From CAYQNU01 sp964419055 (GTDB lineage Bacteria > Bacteroidota > Bacteroidia > Flavobacteriales_D > Parvicellaceae): a stretch of DNA of 23,146 nt. The stretch lies in NCBI GenBank assembly GCA_964419055.1, contig CAYQNU010000035.1:1-23146 (forward strand). The letters are read 5' to 3'. Below, one piece after another: positions 16,772-23,146 of the stretch (within the stretch, counting starts at the first letter, position 1; each line of letters opens with the position of its first letter). A model generated the notes under the pieces. The model did not search any database. It was not told where the DNA came from and was given only the letters and a program-made list of their open reading frames with translations. Position numbers and translations under genes: made by a program.

Positions 16772-18199
16772 TTAAAAATTTGATGCTAATATAGGGTAAA
16801 TCTCTTCAAATGATGTTTCGCCTTCTAAAAAAGTCTTGTAAGCACTATCCGCTAGCAATGAAATGTTTTTGTCGGCAAATATTTTTGAATCGGCAAATAT
16901 AAGTGATTTTGATTTGATTACCTCGACAAAATCTTTATCTATAGGAATTACTTCATAAATGGCCTTTCTTCCTCTGAATCCGGTGTAATAACACGATTCA
17001 CAACCTTGATGCGTAAAATATTTTATAGGCTTTTCTACAGGAGAAAAGTTTGTTGGGAATTCCAACTCAACAGAGGTTTCGACCTTGCAATTGGTACACA
17101 ATTTTCTAATTAAACGTTGGGCTACCGCTAATTTTAACGTTCCTCCTACCAAAAAACTTGGCACACCCATATCCACTAAGCGCGATGTAATTTCCCAAGC
17201 TGAATTGGTATGTATAGTCGATAATACTAAATGTCCCGTTAAGGCAGCTCTAATGGCCATATTAGCCGTAATTTCATCTCTAATTTCTCCCAACATTATT
17301 ACATCTGGATCTTGTCTCAAAAATGAACGTAATGCAGCTGCAAAAGATAAACCTATTTCCTCTTTTACTTGTACTTGGTTAATGCCTTCCAAAGTATACT
17401 CCACGGGGTCTTCAACAGTCATTATATTTCTTTTGACTTCGTTTAACTCCTTTAGAGTAGCATATAACGTAGTGGTCTTACCTGAACCTGTAGGCCCACT
17501 GATTAGTATTATACCTTCTGGTTTGTAAATATTTTCTTTATAATCTTTTAGTTCTTTTTTACTAAACCCTAAATCATTAATATTTAGATGACTGGCATCA
17601 TTAGATAAAATACGCATTACTACCTTCTCCCCTCTTAATGTTGGAAGAACCGAAACCCGAAGATCAAAAACTTCGTCATTAATGATATGGCTGTACCTAC
17701 CATCTTGGGGTTTGCGTTTTTCTGCGATATCCAAACCACTTTTCAATTTGATTACACTTACCAAACCTGTGTAGTTTTCCATATTTAATTTATACTTTTC
17801 AATCAAAGCTCCATCAATTCGTAAACGGATACGAGCCTTGTCGTCATAAATTTCAATATGGATATCACTACTCCCTAGCTCTCGGGCTTCTGAAATAAGT
17901 TTTGAAACAAAACTTTCATCATAAGCATCATCTACTGTAAACGAAATTTTCTCATTCTGAGACTTCCGGTAATGCTGATTTAGGTACTTTGCAATATAAC
18001 CCGAGTTGGTTTTTTGAAGCGTGATTTTTTTGTTGAGAACCATTTCTAGTTCTGTCCTTGATTTCTCAATATTAGTAACTTCATCAATATACAATGATAT
18101 TTCATTTTCTGAAACAGCATACGGAATAACTCTATAGAACCAAGCTTGTTCTGAAGAAATTTGTTGAAGTATGGTATCGTTTGAAATAAATTGCTCCAT
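16772..18199 (-). CDS. gspE: Type II secretion/pilus assembly ATPase GspE (PilB family)
   Basis: The cytoplasmic hexameric ATPase that powers pseudopilus growth, 475 residues. An N-terminal GspE/MshEN-like domain spans about 1-75. The Asp box region (165-198) includes PQDGRYS and LRGEKVVMRIL. Walker A is GPTGSGKTT at 235-243, Walker B is IMLGEIRD at 301-308, and the His box is TGHLVLSTIHTNSA at 321-334. Two CxxC pairs, CTNC at 368 and CESC at 400, form the zinc-binding C-module of GspE/PilB, which PilT retraction ATPases lack. The stop abuts secretin spacing of 7 bp and the start adjoins the peptidase gene directly. All catalytic motifs are intact, so it should be active. No second ATPase occurs in the window. 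Confidence 0.96.
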   Translation of the reverse strand: MEQFISNDTILQQISSEQAWFYRVIPYAVSENEISLYIDEVTNIEKSRTELEMVLNKKITLQKTNSGYIAKYLNQHYRKSQNEKISFTVDDAYDESFVSKLISEARELGSSDIHIEIYDDKARIRLRIDGALIEKYKLNMENYTGLVSVIKLKSGLDIAEKRKPQDGRYSHIINDEVFDLRVSVLPTLRGEKVVMRILSNDASHLNINDLGFSKKELKDYKENIYKPEGIILISGPTGSGKTTTLYATLKELNEVKRNIMTVEDPVEYTLEGINQVQVKEEIGLSFAAALRSFLRQDPDVIMLGEIRDEITANMAIRAALTGHLVLSTIHTNSAWEITSRLVDMGVPSFLVGGTLKLAVAQRLIRKLCTNCKVETSVELEFPTNFSPVEKPIKYFTHQGCESCYYTGFRGRKAIYEVIPIDKDFVEVIKSKSLIFADSKIFADKNISLLADSAYKTFLEGETSFEEIYPILASNF

Positions 18200-18703
18200 T
18201 TACATTCCTAAATATTGATTAATAGTTTCTTCTAATGAATAACCAAAATATACGCATACTTGTAATATCAATAGTGAAAAAGCACCAATTCCGGCATAGG
18301 GTATAATTGGTTGGTGTTTTTGGATAAATTGCATCACAACACCGATAACCATAGCTATAAAGGTCATTCCGATGAACAATAGAACATAGTATTGAGGTGG
18401 GAAGAAAAAAACAAGTGCTAAAAAGAAAAAATAGTCTCCCATACCTAAATGGGTTTCGCTTGGTTTTTCTATCCGTCTGAATTTACGTAAGTATAAAAAA
18501 GTGCTACCAAATACTGCACTAATTATTAAAGAATTAATTCCACCAACTTTAATTAATTCATAGATATTTTCACCTTGAAAATAGTGATATAAAAAACCAA
18601 ATATTAAAAGTGCTATTAAAGAGAATATATTGACTTCTCTGTTTTTGAAATCATCAAATATTATCCAAATTAATAGCAGTATTATACCTATGTTTATGAG
18701 CAT
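18200..18703 (-). CDS. Prepilin peptidase, minimal A24 aspartic protease (GspO/PilD-like)
   Basis: A polytopic inner-membrane protease that cleaves the leader of the pseudopilins encoded around it. From the ATG at 18703 it has 167 residues; a TTG at 18709 would add two. The first catalytic Asp is in IIFDDFKNREVN (Asp18, six residues before the usual Ile/Val of the family), and the second is in GMGD (87-90), the GxGD hallmark of A24 proteases. Five to six hydrophobic segments are visible. The N-terminal cytoplasmic methyltransferase domain with its CxxC motifs found in PilD is absent, as in TadV/FlaK-type and other short A24 enzymes, so N-methylation of the pilins is not predicted from this protein. 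The gene lies just after gspG and abuts gspE. Confidence 0.88.
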   Translation of the reverse strand: MLINIGIILLLIWIIFDDFKNREVNIFSLIALLIFGFLYHYFQGENIYELIKVGGINSLIISAVFGSTFLYLRKFRRIEKPSETHLGMGDYFFFLALVFFFPPQYYVLLFIGMTFIAMVIGVVMQFIQKHQPIIPYAGIGAFSLLILQVCVYFGYSLEETINQYLGM

Positions 18704-18710
18704 TTGCAAG

Positions 18711-19115
18711 TTAGTCAGGTATGGTATTTTGTATTTTGCCCGAATGATCTATCTCCCAAGTGTCCATTGTGCCATCTTGGTCAAAATCTACCACTGCTGT
18801 TGCTTTAGCTTTGAAACTTGTAAGACTGGATTCCGTAATTTCAATGCGGTAGTTGGCATCACCTCCATCTGGAACTAACATACGTTGTTCGTATCCTAAT
18901 TCTTTGAAATCGGACGAATATTTTGAATATTCCATAAAATAGGACTGCTGCAATGTATGGATAAACTTGAGTTGGTATTCTGCTTCCTTAGCCTTTACTT
19001 TAACTACAGTTGGAGATAAATTTTTAACTACAACTAATGATATAATGCCAATAATAATAAGCACTGTTAGCACCTCCAATAAGGATAATGCCTTTAATTT
19101 TATTCTATTTTTCAT
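18711..19115 (-). CDS. gspG: Major pseudopilin GspG-like
   Basis: A 134-residue pseudopilin from the ATG at 19115; an in-frame GTG at 19127 would add four residues. I prefer ATG because it gives a normal short leader (nine residues, ending KLKA) and because a TATTTTTG element lies just upstream at 19130-19137. Cleavage at A/LSLLEVLTVL puts Glu at mature position 5, followed by the usual hydrophobic helix. The helix continues amphipathically (AKEAEYQLKFIHTLQQSYF), as in GspG and PilA/PilE. The C-terminus carries DFDQDGTMD (110-118), an EF-hand-like loop that could bind the calcium typical of GspG. It should polymerise into the periplasmic pseudopilus. The gene is followed after 1-7 bp by its own peptidase. 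Confidence 0.88.
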   Translation of the reverse strand: MKNRIKLKALSLLEVLTVLIIIGIISLVVVKNLSPTVVKVKAKEAEYQLKFIHTLQQSYFMEYSKYSSDFKELGYEQRMLVPDGGDANYRIEITESSLTSFKAKATAVVDFDQDGTMDTWEIDHSGKIQNTIPD

Positions 19116-19129
19116 ATTCACGTTCACTA

Positions 19130-19137
19130 CAAAAATA
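19130..19137 (-). promoter_or_regulatory. Possible internal -7 element upstream of gspG
   Basis: The minus strand reads TATTTTTG, an exact match to TAnnTTTG, in the 73-bp gap between gspF and gspG. No good TTG element is seen 17-23 bp upstream. An internal promoter giving extra major pseudopilin would make sense, but the match may be chance in AT-rich DNA. Confidence 0.3.
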
Positions 19138-19188
19138 ATATAATAATCAATTGAAAATTAATTTTATAAGAATCTTAATGATTTCTTA

Positions 19189-20340
19189 TTAAAATTCCAT
19201 TGAACTACTCATTTTAAAAATTGGTAAAATCATAGCTAAAGCAACCAGCGCAACTACTGACCCTACAATAATTAAAAGGGCTGGTTCTAAAATGCTTTTA
19301 ATAACTTTTGTTTGATTTTCAACGTTATCGCTGTACTGAACAGTCAATTTACCAAACACCTCGTCTAATTTATTTACTTCCTCCCCTACTCTCACCATTG
19401 AAATCATTCTTGGCTCAAATATACTTTCTTTAGTCATGGCCACATGCATACTTTGTCCTTTTAGGATTTTTGACTTAATATTGTCAATACTGGATTCCAA
19501 CGGATAAAAATCTACCATATTTTTTGTCATTTCCAACGCATCAATTAAGGGAACTTTTGCGGTCATCAATAAAGTCATGGCTTGGCAAAATCTTGATAAA
19601 TAAATGCGTTGACTCATTTTACCAAATAATGGAATTTTCAATAACATCTGCGAGAATACTTTTTTAAACCACAATTGATCTTTTTGAAAATAAATGAATA
19701 GCACTATAATCAACATCAGTCCTAAAAAATAGGGATACCAAAAAGATACTAAATTGGACAGTTGTAACACAAAAGTTGTAATCCAAGGTAGTTCTGCATT
19801 GACTTGAGTCAAAAAAGACATAAACATCGGTACCACATAATTCATTAAAAAAATTAACACTCCTACAGCAATTACAATTACGATTATTGGGTAGGTAATC
19901 ATCCCGATAAATTGTTGTCTTAGAGCATTTTTTTGTTCGTAATGTTTTTTAAGTTCCTTTAAAATTATTGCAAGTCTCCCAGTTTCTTCTCCTATTCGGA
20001 TACTTTGGTATTCATAATTAGAAAACTTTTTTGTGTTTTCCATGGATTTGGATAATGACAATCCAGAAAGTACGTCTTTAAGGAGTATGGTATAAATGTT
20101 TTCTCCTTTTTGCTGAGCATTTTCTTCATCTAATAATCGTAATGAAGCGTTTAAATCTAGACCTGCCTCTAGCAATATACTCATATCGGTATAAAACTGT
20201 TCTTTCTTTTTGTCGTTAAACCCTGATCTACTTAATGAAATGTCCTTATTAAGAATATCCCATATACGCGAATTACCTTCTTCCTTTTCAGTTGATTTAG
20301 GCTTCTTGTTAACATTATATTTTGTAAGGTCAAGGCTCAA
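19189..20340 (-). CDS. gspF: Inner-membrane platform protein GspF (PilC family)
   Basis: A 383-residue polytopic protein with two T2SF domains at about 46-170 and 248-375. Each has the family motif: RIGEETGRLAIIL near 115 and RVGEEVNKLDEVF near 317. Transmembrane helices lie at about 147-170, 203-218 and 352-375, and it ends with ILPIFKM, as GspF/PilC proteins usually do. GspF transmits the GspE cycle to the growing pseudopilus. The start is taken at TTG 20340, which overlaps the preceding pseudopilin gene by 11 bp; no ATG occurs before residue 53, which would remove part of the N-terminal domain. The about 40-residue N-terminal extension is polar. Confidence 0.95.
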   Translation of the reverse strand: MSLDLTKYNVNKKPKSTEKEEGNSRIWDILNKDISLSRSGFNDKKKEQFYTDMSILLEAGLDLNASLRLLDEENAQQKGENIYTILLKDVLSGLSLSKSMENTKKFSNYEYQSIRIGEETGRLAIILKELKKHYEQKNALRQQFIGMITYPIIVIVIAVGVLIFLMNYVVPMFMSFLTQVNAELPWITTFVLQLSNLVSFWYPYFLGLMLIIVLFIYFQKDQLWFKKVFSQMLLKIPLFGKMSQRIYLSRFCQAMTLLMTAKVPLIDALEMTKNMVDFYPLESSIDNIKSKILKGQSMHVAMTKESIFEPRMISMVRVGEEVNKLDEVFGKLTVQYSDNVENQTKVIKSILEPALLIIVGSVVALVALAMILPIFKMSSSMEF

Positions 20341-20788
20341 TTTTCAATAGTGTTTTTACATCATAATCGCACCGTAAATCTACATGATATTTTTGAAACG
20401 ATAACTCAAATTCAAGATTGAAATCTTGAATGAAGGCTGAATTGGTTGAAAGAGTGTTTACTTGAATTTCGGATTTTTTGAATTGAAAAGTATCAATAGA
20501 ATAGTTAGATGACCTTAATATGTAGTCTTCGTCAAATTCATAAACAACAGAATCTAACAATAATGTACTTTTGTTGAATGACGGTGCAGGACATTTTCTC
20601 CAATCAGAAGCAATCACATTTTTGAACTGTATTACTTTCAATAAATTGGTTGTAGAGTTTTCAAAATAATGAAAGGTTTTATTAAAATTTACAAAAACCA
20701 TAAAGCTTAACCCCACTAGGATAGAGGTAAGAATTAAACTTATTAGCGCTTCTAACATGCTCAAACCCGATTGTTTACTTTTCATCAT
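20330..20788 (-). CDS. Minor pseudopilin with Glu5 (GspH/I/J type)
   Basis: A 152-residue protein with a class III prepilin leader: MMKSKQSG, cleavage G/LSMLEALISLIL, Glu at mature position 5, then a hydrophobic helix to about residue 30. The remaining globular part is predicted to be beta-rich and has two Cys (in KCPAP and RCDYD) that could pair. The overlap with its neighbours on both sides (14 bp upstream, 11 bp downstream) shows tight co-translation. Minor pseudopilins of the T2SS form the tip complex; this one may be the I- or J-like member. The exact letter cannot be assigned from sequence alone. Confidence 0.8.
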   Translation of the reverse strand: MMKSKQSGLSMLEALISLILTSILVGLSFMVFVNFNKTFHYFENSTTNLLKVIQFKNVIASDWRKCPAPSFNKSTLLLDSVVYEFDEDYILRSSNYSIDTFQFKKSEIQVNTLSTNSAFIQDFNLEFELSFQKYHVDLRCDYDVKTLLKIEP

Positions 20789-21125
20789 ACTGTATGAGTT
20801 GATTTTTAGTAAAAATTAATTCGTCAGCTACATTAAAAGCCTCCCACTTTATGTGGTACAAATCGTTGGATCCTCCATATTTTTCAACTGTTTTGTCCAA
20901 TTCAAATATTTCAAAATCGTAGGTTTCATTATTGATTGTAGGGTTGAGTTGCAAAGAATCAATTTTTTCGTGAATTTTCACTAGCATAAATCCATTATTG
21001 CTTTTTGATAAATTACTGAATATCATTACTGTCAGTAACAAAACAATCCCAATAATATTGAGTGCAATTAATGGCTCCATAATAATGCTGCCCTTAACTT
21101 TTTTGTGATTTATTACTCGAGCCAT
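20775..21125 (-). CDS. Small minor pseudopilin with Glu5
   Basis: A 116-residue protein with a 12-residue basic leader (MARVINHKKVKG) and the prepilin junction G/SIIMEPLIALNII, with Glu at mature position 5 followed by Pro6. A hydrophobic helix extends to about residue 34. The globular part (about 80 residues) is short and has no recognised motif beyond the beta-rich end YHIKWEAFNVADELIF. The gene overlaps the GspK-like gene by 13 bp upstream and the next pseudopilin by 14 bp downstream. It is probably an I-like tip subunit, since GspI is the smallest minor pseudopilin and lies next to K and J in the tip complex; that letter is inference. Confidence 0.78.
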   Translation of the reverse strand: MARVINHKKVKGSIIMEPLIALNIIGIVLLLTVMIFSNLSKSNNGFMLVKIHEKIDSLQLNPTINNETYDFEIFELDKTVEKYGGSNDLYHIKWEAFNVADELIFTKNQLIQYDEK

Positions 21126-22378
21126 GATATAACCTTTTTACTGGTAAATTCTGATTCACTGACACCAATTAATGCATAATTCTTACTCAAAAGATCCTTA
21201 TTAATAGAGGCTTCTTCTAAATGATTTATATAAGTAGAGCCTGGTTTTTCGAGTTTAAGTCTATTTATGATCAAATTCCCAATAAATTTGCCCTTAAGCT
21301 GAACATCACCATTGCAGTATAAAGATCCCTTAAAATCAGAATTTATGGAAAATAATACTTGAATAGGATTTTTGTAATCATACAGTTCTTGAAAGCCAAT
21401 TAGCACGCCAGAAAAAACGAAATTTTCTCCAATTTTTATCTTAGCATTTGGCATTTTCGATTCCGTTTTTTGAAAAATTGTAATTGCTGATAAATAGTCC
21501 ATTTGCACATTATCACCAATTTTTAAGCTATCTGTGGCAAAAATCTGACAATTTCCCTCAAATTCTTGTTCAATCTCAATGTAGGGTGCTATAAGTATGA
21601 TACCATCTAATTGTGCACCTGAGGAAATGAAAATTTCTTTTTGACTGATGATTTTTATGTTCCCAGTTAAGGACATTGCAGGGATTAAAATACCGTCATT
21701 TGAATTAATTACAATGGTTTTCTTAACAAATGAATGGGCAATACTGTCTCCGTATGATAAAATAAATCCATTAACTAAACTGTCTTTATTGCTGTTTTCT
21801 TTGGTATAAATATTTTTTATTTTGTTTTGATAATCAAGGCTCATTGGGGGCATTTGAGTTTCACTTTGAGAAGTTGTTCCATAAACTAACTCAGTGCCCG
21901 TATAAGGTGAGTTGGCCAAATAAGCCCTTTCAACACCTTTCTTGGGTAAGAAAAAATTACCGTAAAGCTCCGTTTGTCCCGCCAAGGATAAAGGAGAATT
22001 GTTGTCAACTAAATAGAATTGTTGATCATTATCTATAGTATTAGCAATTAGCGCGTATTTTGAATATTTTATAATCGAATCGGGTATCGATGCTCCGATG
22101 TATTCTAATATACCCCATTGAAAGCGTTCTAGTAATACTGTATTTGTGCCTTCATTATATAAATCGAGTAACTGGGAAGATTCTAATAGAACGGGAGATT
22201 TATTGCTCAACAAAATATTAAATCCCGATTGCAAATCGTAGCTTTTATTGCTTGATTGCACAAGTTGATATACGTTTTTCTTGGATATACCAAATAGAAA
22301 TATGATAATTGTAAGGAGTGAACCTATGATAATGAGAATAAATAAGCTGTATAATAAAGAGCTTGCTTTTTGTTTCAA
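21113..22378 (-). CDS. GspK/PilX-like large pseudopilin with beta-helical body
   Basis: A 421-residue protein starting with KQKA/SSLLYSLFILIIIG, a prepilin-like junction and a hydrophobic helix. Mature position 5 is Tyr rather than Glu, a known trait of GspK, the tip subunit that needs no neighbour salt bridge. Residues 50-200 form a mixed domain; residues about 222-375 consist of regularly spaced short beta strands (GILIPAMSLTGNIKIISQ, GAQLDGIILIAP, GKFIGNLIINRL) like a bactofilin or right-handed beta-helix. The only workable start is TTG at 22378; no ATG precedes the membrane helix. The frame is the same as that of the upstream MORN gene, with its TAA seven codons before. It probably caps the pseudopilus. 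Confidence 0.72.
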   Translation of the reverse strand: MKQKASSLLYSLFILIIIGSLLTIIIFLFGISKKNVYQLVQSSNKSYDLQSGFNILLSNKSPVLLESSQLLDLYNEGTNTVLLERFQWGILEYIGASIPDSIIKYSKYALIANTIDNDQQFYLVDNNSPLSLAGQTELYGNFFLPKKGVERAYLANSPYTGTELVYGTTSQSETQMPPMSLDYQNKIKNIYTKENSNKDSLVNGFILSYGDSIAHSFVKKTIVINSNDGILIPAMSLTGNIKIISQKEIFISSGAQLDGIILIAPYIEIEQEFEGNCQIFATDSLKIGDNVQMDYLSAITIFQKTESKMPNAKIKIGENFVFSGVLIGFQELYDYKNPIQVLFSINSDFKGSLYCNGDVQLKGKFIGNLIINRLKLEKPGSTYINHLEEASINKDLLSKNYALIGVSESEFTSKKVISWLE

Positions 22379-22396
22379 TTTTCTATACTTAACGGA

Positions 22397-23047
22397 TTAT
22401 TCTTCTTCTTTCTTCGCATCTTTTTTAGGCTTTTTCTCTTCTTTTTCTTCGTTATTTTCTTTGGCCTCTTTTTTAGATTTGGAATTTCCAGATTTAAAAG
22501 GTTTAGTTACTCTTTGCCAAACACTTATTTTTGCTGTATCGGCTGTGCTATCATTAGTTATACTTATATCTGAAGGTTGTGCCACGGATGTGATGGTATC
22601 TTGCTTTAGTTTTATTGTTTCCCCTTTTTTATATCGTTCGGTATTTATAGAAACATTATTTTCATAGACAACTACCCTACCATGTAAAACGCCAAGATGA
22701 TATTCCTCAGTTTTTAAAATGTTTCCGTTGACATCCCAATATATCCATTTGTCTGTTTTAACACCTTTGTCAAAATAACCTTTTGATCTAATCTGATTAG
22801 ATTTATAAAAACTTTTGTATTCTCCATCTAAAGGACTACCCTCACAAGTTCCAAAAGATGTGTGAATTTCCTTTGCTTTGTACCAATGATATTGTATTTC
22901 CAATTTAGAATTCAATTTGTTCTTATCGGAAATATAAAATTCCTCATTATACTCTTTATGCTGGAGCGTAATCTTTTTTGGTTCGTCTTTTAAACCAACA
23001 CTTAAAAATAAGCTCACAAACAATAAAAATAAAACTATTTTTGACAT
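22397..23047 (-). CDS. Secreted MORN-repeat protein with charged tail
   Basis: This 216-residue protein opens the operon. Residues 1-18 form a hydrophobic signal peptide or anchor. Residues about 72-130 carry two to three MORN-type (YwqK-like) repeats: LDGEYKSFYKSNQIRSKGYF, KTDKWIYWDVNGNILKTEEY and LHGRVVVYENN. The C-terminal 42 residues (from about 175) are rich in Lys and Glu and contain no hydrophobic residues after about 190, so the tail is disordered. MORN repeats in Bacteroidota often bind other proteins or lipids, and their role is usually unknown. Its stop lies 18 bp before the GspK-like start. A link to the secretion system, perhaps as an envelope anchor, is inferred from operon position. 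Confidence 0.75.
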   Translation of the reverse strand: MSKIVLFLLFVSLFLSVGLKDEPKKITLQHKEYNEEFYISDKNKLNSKLEIQYHWYKAKEIHTSFGTCEGSPLDGEYKSFYKSNQIRSKGYFDKGVKTDKWIYWDVNGNILKTEEYHLGVLHGRVVVYENNVSINTERYKKGETIKLKQDTITSVAQPSDISITNDSTADTAKISVWQRVTKPFKSGNSKSKKEAKENNEEKEEKKPKKDAKKEEE

Positions 23048-23058
23048 TTATATTTTTT

Positions 23059-23095
23059 ATTTGTACAAATGTAAATATTTATCCAATACGTATTG
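23059..23095 (-). promoter_or_regulatory. Candidate operon promoter with two perfect palindromes
   Basis: The minus strand reads TACATTTG at 23073-23066, an exact match to the Bacteroidota -7 consensus, about 19 bp before the ATG at 23047. It is overlapped by the perfect palindrome ATTTGTACAAAT (23059-23070). A second perfect palindrome, CAATACGTATTG, lies at 23084-23095, centre to centre 25 bp away. No clear TTG element was found at the expected distance, which leaves room for a regulator bound at the second palindrome. The promoter call rests on consensus match and position. Confidence 0.45.
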
Positions 23096-23146
23096 TTTTC
23101 TAAATTAACTTATTCGTGATATTGGAAGCATAAGTTTAAAAGAATA

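Noticed and set aside
17085..17528. Plus-strand open frame of 147 codons
   Set aside because: It lies wholly antisense to gspE, whose motifs are intact; its translation shows no domain and has the look of a shadow frame.
22281..22667. Plus-strand open frame rich in Phe, Ser and Leu
   Set aside because: It is the antisense of the Lys/Glu-rich tail of the MORN protein and the start of the GspK-like gene, which explains its composition.
1..23146. tRNA, rRNA, riboswitch, integrase or transposase
   Set aside because: No stretch with tRNA-like arms and no recombinase-like translation was seen; nearly all bases belong to the listed genes.

Overview
The window reads as a low-GC chromosome segment of a Bacteroidota bacterium, probably Flavobacteriia-like or a relative. 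The evidence is strong A+T bias, upstream elements resembling the Bacteroidota -7 consensus TAnnTTTG, almost no Shine-Dalgarno sequences, SprB-like repeats, and a giant protein of a type I know only from this phylum. All 18 genes lie on the minus strand and are nearly contiguous, so transcription runs from high to low coordinates. No RNA gene, CRISPR array, insertion sequence or phage gene was seen.

Region A (23047 to 11611) is a compact operon for a type II secretion / type IV pilus-like machine. In transcription order it holds: a MORN-repeat secreted protein; a GspK-like pseudopilin with a predicted beta-helical body; two small pseudopilins with Glu5; the platform protein GspF; the major pseudopilin GspG; a minimal prepilin peptidase; the assembly ATPase GspE; the secretin GspD; a GspL-like protein (PilM plus PilN in one chain); a GspM/PilO-like protein; a lipoprotein with three FN3-like domains; and a GspC/PilP-like protein. 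Most neighbours overlap or lie within 20 bp; the one larger gap is 73 bp before gspG. No retraction ATPase (PilT) is present, which favours secretion over twitching, within the limits of this window. A candidate promoter with two perfect 12-bp palindromes lies upstream of the first gene.

Region B (11493 to 1, continuing off the left edge) is a second unit with its own candidate promoter at 11517-11548. It encodes a small secreted protein, a 1520-residue mosaic surface protein (repeated lectin-like modules, integrin-type FG-GAP repeats, SprB-like repeats), a membrane-anchored OmpH/Skp-like chaperone, a lipoprotein, and the first 1771 codons of a giant Bacteroidota protein whose N-terminus resembles SpvB/TcdB and RHS/YD-repeat proteins. 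My inference is that region B encodes the cargo, with its periplasmic chaperone and accessory lipoprotein, and region A the export machine. That link rests on adjacency and shared orientation only.
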